Shown: piece by piece, positions 11,176-22,194 of the stretch
Numbering within the stretch: position 1 is the first letter of the stretch
Layout: the number at the start of each line of letters is the position of its first letter
Source: Beverwykella pulmonaria
Taxonomy: Eukaryota; Ascomycota; Dothideomycetes; Pleosporales; Melanommataceae
DNA length: 64,000 nucleotides
Direction of reading: 5' to 3'
Assembly: GCA_001599595.1 (NCBI GenBank)
Contig: BCHH01000012.1
Location: 417,121 to 481,120 of the forward strand
Program-made: the position numbers and the translations under genes
Notes under the pieces: model-generated
What the model saw: the letters and a program-made list of their open reading frames with translations, nothing else
What the model was told of the DNA's origin: nothing
Database searches by the model: none

Positions 11176-12725
11176 GGTGGTTGGTTGTGGTTGGTTGCGG
11201 TTGTGGTTGGGTCGAGGGTTGGGATGTAGTTGTAGGGAAATGACTTGTGATTGATGAGATGTGTTGGATGTAGAAAGTTCAGTTGATGGAAGGCTTAACT
11301 CAGAGAAACGAGGTCCTATTTATCTGCTCTTGAATTCCGTCTGGTTATCATACTGCTTGTTGGTAAGTAAGACGGCATTGGCTTCAGAGCTGTGGTAAGC
11401 TTGTGGCTTTGGCAGGGATTCGCACGGCGAAGTGGAGTTCAGCCCTGCTCGAGATTAATCCCCAGATAGCATGGTGTGTAGGTAGGACGTCCAGAGTTCT
11501 AAAGTGCTCGCCTATCAGTTGTCGCTCTTACTTTTCGCGTATGCATAAGCCCTGTAAATTCAAGGCTAAACGTGCAGGATACAGTCAGCATGAAAATATT
11601 TCCCTCCTCTATGGCTGCGAATGAGGGAATTTTCCTCGAAGCAATATAGGTTGATGCATGGCAATTGTATCTACAGGTTGCTTAATTAGAGGCAGACTGG
11701 CTGGAGCATTGGGAGGGTCGCATGTACCATGCCTCTAGGTACGCAAAGTATGCTTAACTACACCAATCCTTTCACCCCCCAAACCGCCCCACTAAAACAA
11801 TTCCCGTTGTCACCCTACGACCTGAGTGACATAGATTCGAAACAGATTGAACATTTTCCTCGGTGATTTACACATCTCTTCGCCCAGAATCCCTAGCCCA
11901 TAACTCAGAGCGGTGTGAAACGCATCTAAAATCCGGGGCTGCAATTCACGGTCCGTACCCGCACGCCACATTATGCACGTCAGCCATCCTTAAGCAGGAC
12001 AAGCTTTCGAATTGCTACATTCATTGGTTTTCGAGGATAAATTTTCTGGGGTCAGAAGTCAGGGTTACGCCCTGTGTTGGCGAAAAGAAGTGAGATATGG
12101 CGCCGAAGTGATTTATTGTGAATGTAAGTTGTGAAGGGTGAACGGCGTAACGGTGAATGGTTGGGAAGATTGTGAGATGACAAGGCTGAGATCGGTGTTA
12201 CGTACTGTGTAGGGTTCTCGGTCCGAGCGCATGATGCTTAATTTCCGAGTGACGACAAACATTTTGGTGGGGTTTTCTACTCGACCAGATAAATTTAGGC
12301 GGCTGTGAAACAAATGGCTTTACATGCTTGCAGCTACTACAGTCTCCTTTGCAATATCACTACCAATATGCGAACTCATTATAACATGTTAAAATTCACT
12401 GACGTCTAAGTAGTGGCTCCAAAACTGTCCAAGAAATTTTCTACATTCACTGGCAGAGAGTGTTGTTAAATGTTCGTACAAGCACAGAGCGGAAGCATGA
12501 GGGTAACTTAGAACAAATTTTGTTACGCTACAGGATGTATCGAGAAAAACAAAACCCTTCCAGTCGAGATTCCTTTGATCGTTCCTCGTTATTGTGTACT
12601 CTGTCCTTTGCCCTAAATATATATGATGGACCAGCAAACATAATTTTCGCAACTTGAAACTGCTCGAAGCCATGTAAATAGTTCAGCTCTTAGACCTAGC
12701 CTCAAGCGTCATCTCCCCAGGACAT
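11176..12725. other. 1.5-kb intergenic region, nothing recognised
   Basis: The first 100-150 bases hold the EthD promoter, with GGTTGTGGTT repeats at about 11178-11215. Beyond that, only short non-overlapping reading frames without domains are seen. It may hold a decayed sequence, since it is AT-rich between 12240 and 12660. Confidence 0.35.
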
Positions 12726-13301
12726 CTACTTCACCAGCGTGCGGAATGTAGTCGGGATCTGCGGAGGCGCGGTTGGTACTGGAAGCGTCGGGACAGGCAG
12801 TGTCGGAATCGGCACCGAAGGAATAGGGAAACTAGGAAGTGGGCCAGTCGGGATCGGTGGGAATGAAAAACTGGGAAGTGGACCAGTTGGAATTGGAAAG
12901 CTAGGGCGTGGGCCCGTTGGAATTGGGAAACTAGGACGTGGGCCTGTTGGGATGGGAAAACTAGGACGTGGGCCTGTTGGGACTGGGAAACTAGGACGTG
13001 GGCCTGTTGGCAGCGGTGGAAATGAGAAGCTTCCCGTTGGTCGCGGAGGGAAGCTGAAGCTTCCACTGGGAATAGCAAAGCTTCTGCTGAATGAAGGAAG
13101 AGGGGGAAGGCTGGGCACTGGAAGACTAGGAGCCGGAGGAAGAGTAGGAACCGCCGGAGGGGTGGTTGGTAGAGTAGGCAGCTCTGGTGGATATCGTGAG
13201 AGGTTTCCATGATCAGGTATTGGATGGAATTCAAACTTACGCGCACTAACGATGACAATAAGACCAGTGGCAAAGCCCACTGCTACACCGAATGTTCTCA
13301 T
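12726..13301 (-). CDS. Secreted proline-rich tandem-repeat protein
   Basis: The ATG at 13301 begins a signal peptide (MRTFGVAVGFATGLIVIVSA). A likely 57-nt intron at 13184-13240 (GTAAGT, internal CTGAT, CAG) lies just after it; removal keeps the frame and gives 172 aa. If it is retained the protein is 191 aa. The mature part is almost entirely Pro, Thr, Ser, Gly, Phe, Ile and Leu. It contains about five tandem copies of a ten-residue unit, PTGPRPSFPI, then PTLPVPTLPVPT. No cysteines are present in the mature chain. This composition suggests an extended cell-wall or surface protein or a small secreted effector-like protein. There is no family I recognise. The intron position is inferred. Confidence 0.6.
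   Translation of the reverse strand: MRTFGVAVGFATGLIVIVSARKFEFHPIPDHGNLSRYPPELPTLPTTPPAVPTLPPAPSLPVPSLPPLPSFSRSFAIPSGSFSFPPRPTGSFSFPPLPTGPRPSFPVPTGPRPSFPIPTGPRPSFPIPTGPRPSFPIPTGPLPSFSFPPIPTGPLPSFPIPSVPIPTLPVPTLPVPTAPPQIPTTFRTLVK
12838..13011 (-). repeat. 30-bp tandem repeat inside the proline-rich gene
   Basis: The unit, read on the plus strand as GGAAACTAGGACGTGGGCCT plus ten more bases, is repeated about five times with few changes. It encodes the PTGPRPSFPI decapeptide. Such in-frame repeats often vary in number between strains. Confidence 0.8.
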
Positions 13302-14927
13302 CCTGGAGTGATAGCGTACTGGTAACGAATCCGGAAAGAATCCCAGGTGTACACCGAGTTTAGGTGATAGTTCTGATTGTGGATCATTTCAAGGTGGATA
13401 GACGGTCTTATATACGATCATTTTCAGTTGCTCCGTCATGAAGTAGAAGCCGGTGGTCTCAGTATAAATGAGACTTAAGAGGATGATGCAATGAAGTTAA
13501 TTAGATCATTTGTCTGACTCTTCAGTATTCGCTGAAACATGTTGGGGCATGTCGGGGTGCATATTGCAGCGAATGCTATACTGGGGCAGAAGAGCGCGAT
13601 AGCGGATGCCATTGAGTAGCAAACCGGGGTATATATTGCAGAAATGCCATTACATGATGAAAGATCGTCATTGAGAAATACGCTGAACCGATTTGAAGTT
13701 GTTGATAAGATCGATTGTAAACTGACAGTCATTCGTGCCTAAGTTGATGAATTCGCCTTTGCCTAAAAGCTTATGATTGACCACTCGTCGTAAAAATGGG
13801 GTAAAATCAGGTACAATAAAGACCGAGGGAGAGGGCTCTTCAGAGGCAGCTGGAGTAAACATAAACCAAGAAGCCAGCATCTAGCGCCACGTTATGCTCC
13901 AAGTGAGATCGACCTCGTCGGCTCACTCAGCTCTTTCGCCTTGAATCCTTGGAACATAATACTACTCTATTTCAAAATTGACACTTTGCGACAGTGAGGT
14001 TTCGCTCCCTTGCGCTGTGCAACGCGACGTTGGAAACTGGATCTGCCGAGCCATGAATGACGTCGAAAGCCCTGGAATATCATGATGGCAATCAAAATGC
14101 CATAGATTTTACCGCTGTTCATTTTGAAGGCCTGGCCTCTCCATTTAGAGGTGCGGAGTCGTGCAGAACGTCCCTGGTTTGCTCTCATATTGGGCCGCGG
14201 TCTTTATTGGCCGGTTAAAGTAAACGTGCCATGATGTTCCTCCGAAAGAGTGGAGAAACAACGATCTCTTGCAAAACTCTATACCACCGACTCTAGGACA
14301 GTCGAACGGGTGCTTCTTTAAGAAATGGATATGATGGTGTCAAGGTTTGAAGTAGAAAAGGAGTGGAAGTGGAGGCGTGTCTTCAGCGGCACAAAAATCT
14401 GTTATATGTGCTTACACAGACTCTAAGATAGGACAGCTTGATGGGTATATGATATCCTTTTGCGTATCCAGAGGTTCAGTGTCAATCATTTTGATTTGTC
14501 GCCAGAACGGCGTTAGGCGGCACAGATGGGCCAATAAGTTCAGGATGAAGATCACGAAAGCCTGTGAGGCTCTCCATTCTAGTCACACGTGGAACAGTTT
14601 GAGCACCAATATTGCTTTATCATCTTTGACAAAGACCATCAGCATAACACATGCTGTGATTTTTAATCTCGTCAGTTACATCTACTGCTTTGTTTCTGGG
14701 GCCTAATGACTCCGAGGGATTTGACAATAGCTTCGCACGTAAGAGCAGCCAATCACGACACTAGGGTCGGTACAACATCACGTCGTTACGCGCGTTAGGC
14801 TACATTCGTTCTGTACATAAAATCCTCGCCATAAGTCGAGATTTAAGCCTTTGATTTACCCTCATCCTTCTTATTACAGCACTTCATTATTCTTCTCTCT
14901 TCTTTCTACCAGGAAACGATATTCAGA
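13302..14927. other. 1.6-kb intergenic region, no supported gene
   Basis: The stretch holds the promoters of two divergent genes. A TATA-like GTACATAAAATCC lies about 110 bp upstream of the DUF4188 start. A 73-codon minus-strand frame at 13967-14188 has a hydrophobic middle but no family match, so I do not call it. Confidence 0.35.
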
Positions 14928-15921
14928 ATGGCGCCCAAACTTATATTGCGAATACAGCACATCCGCAAAATCATCCAAGTCAGCGACTACACGATAACAA
15001 CCTGGCTCCTCCTCGGCGCAGTCTCTCAATGCCTCCTCACTATGCTCATCCCGCGCTCCCTCGCTCTCTTCCCCGCAATCTTCGCAATCTCCTACCGCCT
15101 CCTAAAAGGCTATCTAATTGCCACGCATCACCTACCCAACCCTCTCCAATCCGGTGTGAACCACGGCCGCACAACCACCCAGTTTCCCTCCGCCAATGAC
15201 AACCTCACGACACTGAGATCTAGCGAATCGATCGTCGTGCTCGTTCTCGCAGCTACCTTCACTCACCCAAACGGGCGCTTCTGTCCCGGCGGTGACAAAA
15301 TCGGGGTCTATTTCGCGAATATGTGGAAGGACGCTGAGGCCCATCGCGAAAAATACGGGTATCTGGGTAACACGCCCGCTTTAACCGCGGAGAACGACCG
15401 AGGAATGAATATATATGGGACGCGAAACGGGGACGATAAGGGGAAGACGGTGGTGTATTTAAGCTATTGGAAAACGCTTGAGGGCTTGCAGAAGTTTGCG
15501 CGGGCAGAGGCGCATATGAAGGGGTTGTCGTGGTGGGATAGAGGCGCCGGTGAGAGGTTCGAGCATATTGGGATCATGCATGAGACGTATGAGGTATGTT
15601 GTGTGCTGCTTGCGCGCTGTGGAAATGTGGAGCTGATTTTTCTCGAGGTGCCGGCGGGACAGTGGGAGAATATCGCACATAATTTTATGCCGTTTGGAAT
15701 GAGTAAGTCACCCACTAAAATCGAATGATACGGGCTGATGGTGTAAAGGTCATGCAAAATTTCCAGTGGAAAATGAGAAGGGAGATGGGCTGAATTGGGT
15801 GAGTGGACTGAAAAGTGCGAGTGGGAAGGATTGGAAGAGCATGGAGGCGAGGATGGGAAAGGCGCCGGGTAGTATACGGGCAGAGGTGCTAAAAGAGAAG
15901 AATGCCGAGGTGGACGGTTGA
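14928..15921 (+). CDS. DUF4188 family protein (fungal haem-free monooxygenase-like)
   Basis: Three exons, 14928-15593, 15648-15702 and 15749-15921, give 297 aa. Both introns are classical (GTATGT and GTAAGT donors). Residues 24-60 are hydrophobic (WLLLGAVSQCLLTMLIPRSL and the following ALFPAIFAISY) and look like one or two membrane segments. The DUF4188 core (PF13826) is seen as VYLSYWKTLEGLQKFARAEA, WWDR and FEHIGIMHETYE followed after the first intron by VPAGQWENIAHNFMPFGM. The fold is a ferredoxin-like barrel related to antibiotic-biosynthesis monooxygenases. Biochemical role in fungi is not established. Retaining the first 54-nt intron would also keep the frame, but it would split the conserved HETYE-PAGQWENI block. 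Confidence 0.78.
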
Positions 15922-16871
15922 TATGCGGAACTGGGATGGGAGGTCTTCTGTGTTATAATGTGAGAGCTCTGAGTGGGAGGGGACATCATAATATTGCTTG
16001 AGGTGCCAACATAGAACCAGGCTGGTGCTATATACTCGGACATCTCCCCAGCCATCTTGGTCACGTGCCTATCGTGTGCCTGACACGTAGATGTCACGTG
16101 CCCCAATCGCGGCTCGCCGGCTGCCCTTCAACATTCTGCAAGTCTCACAATGCTCGTGAATACGCTCATGACGTTTGTAATTCTATATAAGTCGTGTAAT
16201 AGAGCTTCTTTTAAACATATAGGACAGCTCCCGCCTAGAAATTACGTTTGCATCTATACCGGTAGCGTGACAGAGTTCCTTCCCTAGAGTATAGCACCAC
16301 CATCAAGCTCTTACCACTCTATAATACTAATAAATGGTGTTATTAAGCCTTAGAATCTTACTACAATGCTAAGAAGTTATCAGCATCCTTGTGCCTGCTG
16401 TAACCAACTACCAATTTCAGCTATCGCGGTGTAATTTATTTGTGATGACTGTTAGGCCTGTGGCTGTGCGGAGGCTTGGCGGGCAGGCGGGCGGACCTCA
16501 GCCTCGCAGCTTTGCGGTCCCACAACCTCGCAAGGTCCTGGCCGGTGTGGGCCGTCATCGCACTATACTACTGTGGCTGTGAAGTCTGCTGCACCGCGCT
16601 CCAAGTTGAGCTTCTTCCAACGCCCATTTCACAAACGAAGGATATGGCAAGGCACAGCACAACTAACTTAGAGCACTCTGTCTCGCTTTTAGACGCAACT
16701 CTTTGGTATAACTCAGCGTTCTATCTTCTTGTATGCTCGCTAAGCTCGATAGCTAGGACTGATGTTCTCAACAGATGAGCGAGTTGCCTGCCTCTTCAGG
16801 TAGGCTGCCACGTTTGAGCCCGGCCAAATTCCGTTCCTGTCGCTCGCACCCGTCTAGCTCCATGTGAAACA
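15922..16871. other. Upstream region of the NLR gene, containing a dispersed repeat
   Basis: Positions 16185-16401 are a repeat copy listed separately. The rest, 16402-16871, is the likely promoter and leader of the HET-NACHT-WD40 gene. No other gene is seen. Confidence 0.4.
16185..16401 (-). repeat. Dispersed repeat, copy A
   Basis: On the minus strand this matches 60021-60329 (copy C) and, over part of its length, 26581-26777 (copy B). Shared blocks include the reverse complement of CCTTGTGCCTGCTGT at the outer edge, GCGTGACAGAGTTCCTTCCCT, GCACCACCATCAAGC and AGAAATTACGTTTGCATC. The matches are diverged and the distal end is poorly preserved. The element has no coding capacity that I can see. 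Confidence 0.75.
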
Positions 16872-19800
16872 ATGCGTCTTTTGCGACGTAGAGATACTGG
16901 CGAGTTCAGTCTTACTCAGTTTTGCGACGAGGCCATCCCTCCCTATGCGATACTTTCGCATACATGGGGAGCAGATACCGAGGAGGTCACCTTCGATGAC
17001 CTGACAAATGGCACGGGCAAGGATAAGTCTGGCTATCAGAAGATCCAGTTCTGCGGAGAACAAGCTGCACTAGACGACTTGGAATACTTTTGGATTGACA
17101 CCTGTTGCATCAACAAGGCAAATAAGGCCGAACTTTCGCACACTATCAACTCCATGTTTCACTGGTACCGTAACGCGGCTCGATGCTACGTCTATTTATC
17201 AGATGTGTCCACATATTCCTTTACGTCGAACAGGAGAAAGAAGTTAACGACGCCATGGGAATCAGATTTCCGGAAGAGCAGATGGTTCACTCGAGGTTGG
17301 ACGCTCCAAGAGCTTCTTGCCCCAGTTTCGGTCGAATTCTTCTCCCAGGAACGCAAGCGACTTGGCGACAAAAGTACTTTAAGACCACTAGTTCATGAGA
17401 TAACTGGTATCCCCGAGCTAGCACTTCAAGGAGGCCTGTTATCTCAGTTTAGCGTTAATGAGCGGTTGTCGTGGATAGAACACCGCCAGACTAAGCGCGA
17501 AGAAGATAAAGCGTACTCATTACTGGGCATTTTCGGCGTCTACATTGCCCCTATCTATGGCGAAGGGATGGCGACGGCGTTTAAACGGCTTATGAATGAG
17601 ATCGACAACCTGAAGAAATGCGTCCAACAATTACACCTCACCGATCCCCGCGATGACAAGAAGCGTATTGAAGAAACCAAGGGGGGTCTGCTGGAAGGCT
17701 CGTATCGCTGGGTCCTTGATAATGCCAGCTTCCAGCAATGGCACGAAGCCCCGCAGAGCCGACTGCTGTGGATCAAAGGTGATCCTGGCAAGGGTAAAAC
17801 GATGCTTCTCTGTGGCGTTATCGAAGAGTTGAAGAAATCGGCCGCTGGCCTTCTCTCCTTCTTCTTCTGTCAAAGTACCGACTCGCGTATTAATAGCGCT
17901 ACAGCCGTGCTGCGCGGCCTGATCTACCTGCTCGTCAACCAGCAGCCGTCGTTAGTCTCGCACCTGCGGAAGAAGTACGATCAGGCAGGCCAATCCGTCT
18001 TCGAAGACGCCAATGCTTGGGTTGCTCTCTCAGGCATCTTTATGAATATGATACGAGATCCGGACCTAAAAATGGCCTGCCTAGTTGTTGACGCTCTTGA
18101 TGAATGCGTGGCGGACTTGCCAAAGCTCTTAGACTTGGTTATTCATACCTCAGCATCATCAGCCCGCGTCAAGTGGCTCTTATCAAGTCGAAACGAGATG
18201 CATATTGAACAGAAGCTGAGATGCGTAGACGCTCAGGCGAGGTTAAGTCTAGAGCTAAAGCAAAATGCGGAGCAGGTGTCCCACGCCGTCGATGTATACA
18301 TTGACAACAAGCTATCCCGCCTTGACTCGCTTGAAGACGACAGCCTAAGACATCAAGTGCGAGACATCCTACGCCGGAAGGCGAACGGCACGTTCCTTTG
18401 GGTCGCCCTCGTGGTCCAGGAGCTTGAGGGGCCGGAGAGCTGGGACCCTTTGCAGGTGGTAGAAGAAGCGCCACCAGGCTTGCACCAGCTGTACGAGCGC
18501 ATGTTGAATCAAATACAGCAGCTAAAGCAGAGAAACTCGGAGATTTGCCGGCTCTTGCTTTCTACTGCTTGTGTCGCATACCGTCCGCTTTACCTAGCTG
18601 AAATGGGCAGCTTGTGCGGACTATCAGGCCAGGTTTCCGTACTCACGAGTAACGTGAGAACGATCGTGACTATGTGTGGTTCGTTTCTCACCGTTAGGGA
18701 TGATCAGGTCTACCTCATCCACCAATCAGCTAAGGACTACTTGAGCGACAACATGCGGGATACAGTCTTCCCATCTCAAGGCGTGATTCACCACAACATG
18801 TTCTCGAGGTCGCTCAAGCTCATGTCTAATGCACTAAAACGTGACATGTACGGCTTGATCGCTCCAGGTTTTCCTCGCGATAAGGTTCAAGTACCGGTCC
18901 ACGATCCGCTAGTGACAATGCGGTACTCGTGCGTTCATTGGGTCGACCACCTCTATGGCTGGAATTCCAGCTCTGCAAACAACGGGATTGACTCTCAGGA
19001 CAAAGACGCTATCGAGGATTTTATTAGAAAAAAATACCTTTACTGGCTCGAGGCTCTAAGCCTCTGTAGAAGCATGTCAGAGGGTGTGCTTGCAATTGTG
19101 AAGCTTAACGCTTTGGCTCAGGTAACTACTAAAGTAGCAAAGCTCTATATAATATATGCTAATATAACATAGAGAAGAGCAGATGTACCTAGCTTTATAC
19201 AACTACTTCAGGATGCGCGCTTGTTTATTATGTATCACATTCAGGCAATACAGAACAGCCCTCTTCAAGTATACGTATCTGCACTGCTATTTAGTCCAGA
19301 GCGCAGTCTTATAAGGAGCTACTTTAAGAAAGAAGAGCCAAAGTGGATCTCAATAAAGCCTATAGGGAATCAATGGAGTGCCTGCATGCAGACGCTTGAG
19401 GGCCATAGGGATGAGGTCAGCTCAGTGGCCTTCTCTCCCGACTCGGCCCGGCTCGCGTCGGCATCGTATGATAAGACAGTCAAGATCTGGGACGCGAGCA
19501 GTGGCGAGTGCCTGCAGACGCTCGAGGGCCATAGCCGATGGGTCTCGTCAGTGGCCTTCTCGCCTGACTCGACCCGGCTCACGTCGGCGTCGGCCGACAA
19601 GACGGTTAAGATCTGGGACGCGAGCAGTGGCGAGTGCTTGCAGACGCTCGAGGGTCATAGCCGTTCGGTCATGTCAGTGGCCTTCTCGCCCGACTCGGCC
19701 CGGCTCGCGTCGGCGTCGGACGACGACACGGTCAAGATCTGGGACGCGAGCAGTGGGGAGTGCCTGCAGACGCTCGAGGGCCATGGCCGTTCGGCCTCGT

Positions 19801-21179
19801 CAGTTGCGTTCTCGCCTGACTCGGCCTGGCTCGCGTCGGCGTCGGCCGACAAGACGGTTAAGATCTGGGACGTGAGCAATGGCGAGTGTCTGCAGACGCT
19901 CGAGGGCCATAGCCATTCGGTCTGGTCAGCAGCCTTCTCGCCCGACTCGGCCCGGCTCGCGTCGGTGTCGGCCGACAAGACGGTCAAGATCTGGGACGCG
20001 AGCAGTGGCGAGTGTCTGCAGACGCTTGAGGGCCATAGCCATTCGGTCTCGTCGGTGGCCTTCTCGCCCGACTCGACCCGGCTCGCGTCAGCGTCGGCCG
20101 ACAAGACGGTTAAGATCTGGGACGCGAGCAGTGGCGAGTGCCTACAGACGCTCGAGGGCCATAGCGGTGAGGTCAGNNNNNNNNNNNNNNNNNNNNNNNN
20201 NNNNNNNNNNNNNNNNNNNNNNNNNNNNNNNNNNNNNNNNNNNNNNNNNNNNNNNNNNNNNNNNNNNNNNNNNNNNNNNNNNNNNNNNNNNNNNNNNNNN
20301 NNNNNNNNNNNNNNNNNNNNNNNNNNNNNNNNNNNNNNNNNNNNNNNNNNNNNNNNNNNNNNNNNNNNNNNNNNNNNNNNNNNNNNNNNNNNNNNNNNNN
20401 NNNNNNNNNNNNNNNNNNNNNNNNNNNNNNNNNNNNNNNNNNNNNNNNNNNNNNNNNNNNNNNNNNNNNNNNNNNNNNNNNNNNNNNNNNNNNNNNNNNN
20501 NNNNNNNNNNNNNNNNNNNNNNNNNNNNNNNNNNNNNNNNNNNNNNNNNNNNNNNNNNNNNNNNNNNNNNNNNNNNNNNNNNNNNNNNNNNNNNNNNNNN
20601 NNNNNNNNNNNNNNNNNNNNNNNNNNNNNNNNNNNNNNNNNNNNNNNNNNNNNNNNNNNNNNNNNNNNNNTGGCCTTCTCGCCCGACTCGGCCCAGCTCG
20701 CGTCGGCGTCGTACGACGACACGGTCAAGATCTGGGACGTGAGCAGTGGCGAGTGCCTGCAGACGCTCGAGGGCCATAGCGGTGAGGTCAGCTCAGTGGC
20801 CTTCTCGCCCGACTCGGCCCGACTCGCGTCGGCGTCGTACGACAACACGGTCAAGATCTGGGACGCGAGCAGTGGCGAGTGCCTGCAGACACTTGTTATT
20901 GACAAGGCGCTCGAAAATTTATCGTTTGATACCACTGGTTCGTGTCTTCACACTGAAATGGGTACTATCAGTATTAGCGCAGCCCAATTGGTTCATCCTC
21001 AGACTCCAAAATACGAAAGCCTAGCGTTAAGTTCAGATTGGGCATGGATAACACGTAATTCTGAGAAATTAGTATGGATACCATCAGAGTATCGGTCGTC
21101 GTGTTTAGTAGTGTTAGGGAAAAGGATTGGCATTGGTGTTAGAACTGGAAGAGTCTGGATATGTGAAATTTTAGCCTAA
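16872..21179 (+). CDS. HET-NACHT-WD40 NLR-type allorecognition receptor
   Basis: Two exons, 16872-19121 and 19173-21179, joined by a 51-nt intron (GTAACT..TAG) whose acceptor AG is the last two bases of the TAG that would otherwise end the first frame. The product is about 1418 aa as drawn. The HET domain starts at [12 protein letters not shown] (residues 22-33), with WIDTCCINK (74-82) and [11 protein letters not shown] (141-151). The NACHT domain has Walker A GDPGKGKT (303-310) and Walker [12 protein letters not shown]-terminal array of WD40 units of exactly 42 residues follows, then a closing domain ending ...[10 protein letters not shown]. The architecture is that of the Podospora HET-E/D/R family, in which the WD40 array detects a partner, NACHT oligomerises and HET triggers cell death. 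The array includes an assembly gap, so its true length is unknown. Apart from that, the gene is open throughout. Confidence 0.92.
19394..20892 (+). repeat. 126-bp WD40-coding tandem repeat array
   Basis: Eight units are visible, seven upstream of or flanking the gap and one full unit after it. Each encodes LEGH...VAFSPDS..LASAS.D.TVKIWD. The units are near identical at DNA level; differences concentrate at the codons after LEGH and around SADK/SYDK/SDDD. High similarity between units is what unequal crossing-over and gene conversion produce, and the variable codons match the predicted ligand-facing face in this family. Confidence 0.9.
20177..20670. other. Assembly gap of 494 N
   Basis: The gap interrupts the WD40 array after GGTGAGGTCAG and resumes at TGGCCTTCTCGCC. 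A whole number n of units would need 5+126n bases; 494 fits the reading frame but is 15 short of n=4, so it is not an exact count of repeats. Confidence 0.95.
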
Positions 21180-21554
21180 CATAGGCCAGAGCGTGTGTGT
21201 AGATATGATTTACTTTCCTTATATTCTTTTTTATCTCTATTTCATGGAGAGGGCCCGGGATCAAGGTGAATATATACCCTTCTGATCTGCCACAGCGAAG
21301 CTTTAGCATCTTCTTATTAGGTGACAAAGATGGCATCACGCTAGCAGGGGGGACGGTCGATCCGCTCGAGACAGAGCTTCGTGAAGATCTACAGTTTGGA
21401 TTTGGCGAGCAGAGATGGAGAGGAAGATGGGTAGTTAGGGTTGGCGTTGGTAACAACCAACGTTGGTGTGGCGTTGTGGCGGTTACGCATTCGCTAGCCA
21501 CAATTGGCTAGCTATGGCCCTGTTTTGGTTCCAGCGGTGCAGCCAAATTCTGTC

Positions 21555-22045
21555 CCTTGTGGAACACGAAGGACCTCTTGTCGAGCTCCTTACGTAACGT
21601 CTTGTATGATAATTTATCACACCTGAGATTGTATCCGTAGTGTCGATAGTCAATTGAGCCTTGTTCATCTGTAAGCCCAGGACACTATACCGTCACGTGG
21701 ATATACCACTGACTAATCAGTCCGGCATATATATATCAGCTGTACATACGTCACACCGAATACACATCTTGACACTCTTTCCTCGAGACTTCTGCTTACA
21801 TCATCTACTACAGATAGCCTCTCGTGACAATCTAATTAAGAATGTGTGGAGGATCTTGAAACAAAGGGTAGCTAAGAGTTGTCCGCGCTCCCTTGCAGAA
21901 CTGTGTCACGAGAGGCTATCGTTAGTTTGGGATCAAGGTTCAATTGGCTGTCGGTGACTACGGATACAATCTCAGGTGCAATGTATTACCATACAAGACG
22001 TTGGTAAGGAGTTCAAGCAGAGGTCCTTCGCGTTCCGTAAGTACC
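21555..22045. repeat. Inverted-repeat block downstream of the NLR gene
   Basis: Arms of about 108 bp at 21555-21662 and 21938-22045 are inverted copies with some mismatches; shared blocks include CACCTGAGATTGTATCCGTA and ACGTCTTGTATG. Inside lies a second, perfect 17-bp inverted repeat at 21813-21829 and 21904-21920 (GATAGCCTCTCGTGACA). The block separates the intact NLR 3' end from its inverted partial copy. Confidence 0.7.
21828..21960 (+). mobile_element. Tc1/mariner transposase C-terminal fragment
   Basis: The plus-strand frame reads DNLIKNVWRILKQRVAKS followed by CPRSLAEL. It resembles the C-terminal end of Tc1-type DDE transposases (pattern PDLNPIEN.W..LK..V). Nothing else of a transposase is present and the fragment sits inside the inverted-repeat block. 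It is not related closely to the Tc1 element at 42.4 kb. Confidence 0.5.
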
Positions 22046-22194
22046 CGGCATGGTTCGTGCGTAGGCCGAGCCTGATTAGAGCTCGGTTATGCATTCCAGG
22101 TTAGGTCGGCTAGTTGTCGAGCTCGTCGTTCGGAAGGTACTGTGTCATAGAGTACAGTACCATTGACAGTGTCACTCCGTGACAGTTCGGCTGA

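Noticed and set aside
10558..11229. 223-codon plus-strand open frame over the EthD gene
   Set aside because: It is the antisense of the EthD gene, with a glycine-rich artefactual composition.
12739..13212. Plus-strand glycine-rich repeat protein (GRGPVGIGKL units)
   Set aside because: It is the reverse reading of the proline-rich gene; only the minus strand has a signal peptide and a standard intron.
2904..15921. A secondary-metabolite cluster (DUF3445, monooxygenase, EthD, DUF4188)
   Set aside because: No polyketide synthase, peptide synthetase or terpene cyclase, and unrelated housekeeping-like genes lie between them.
20177..20670. Run of N as a biological feature
   Set aside because: It is an assembly gap, not sequence; its length should not be used to count repeats.
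19655..20935. Long minus-strand open frame across the WD40 array
   Set aside because: It is a shadow created by the 126-bp periodicity; no domain on that strand.
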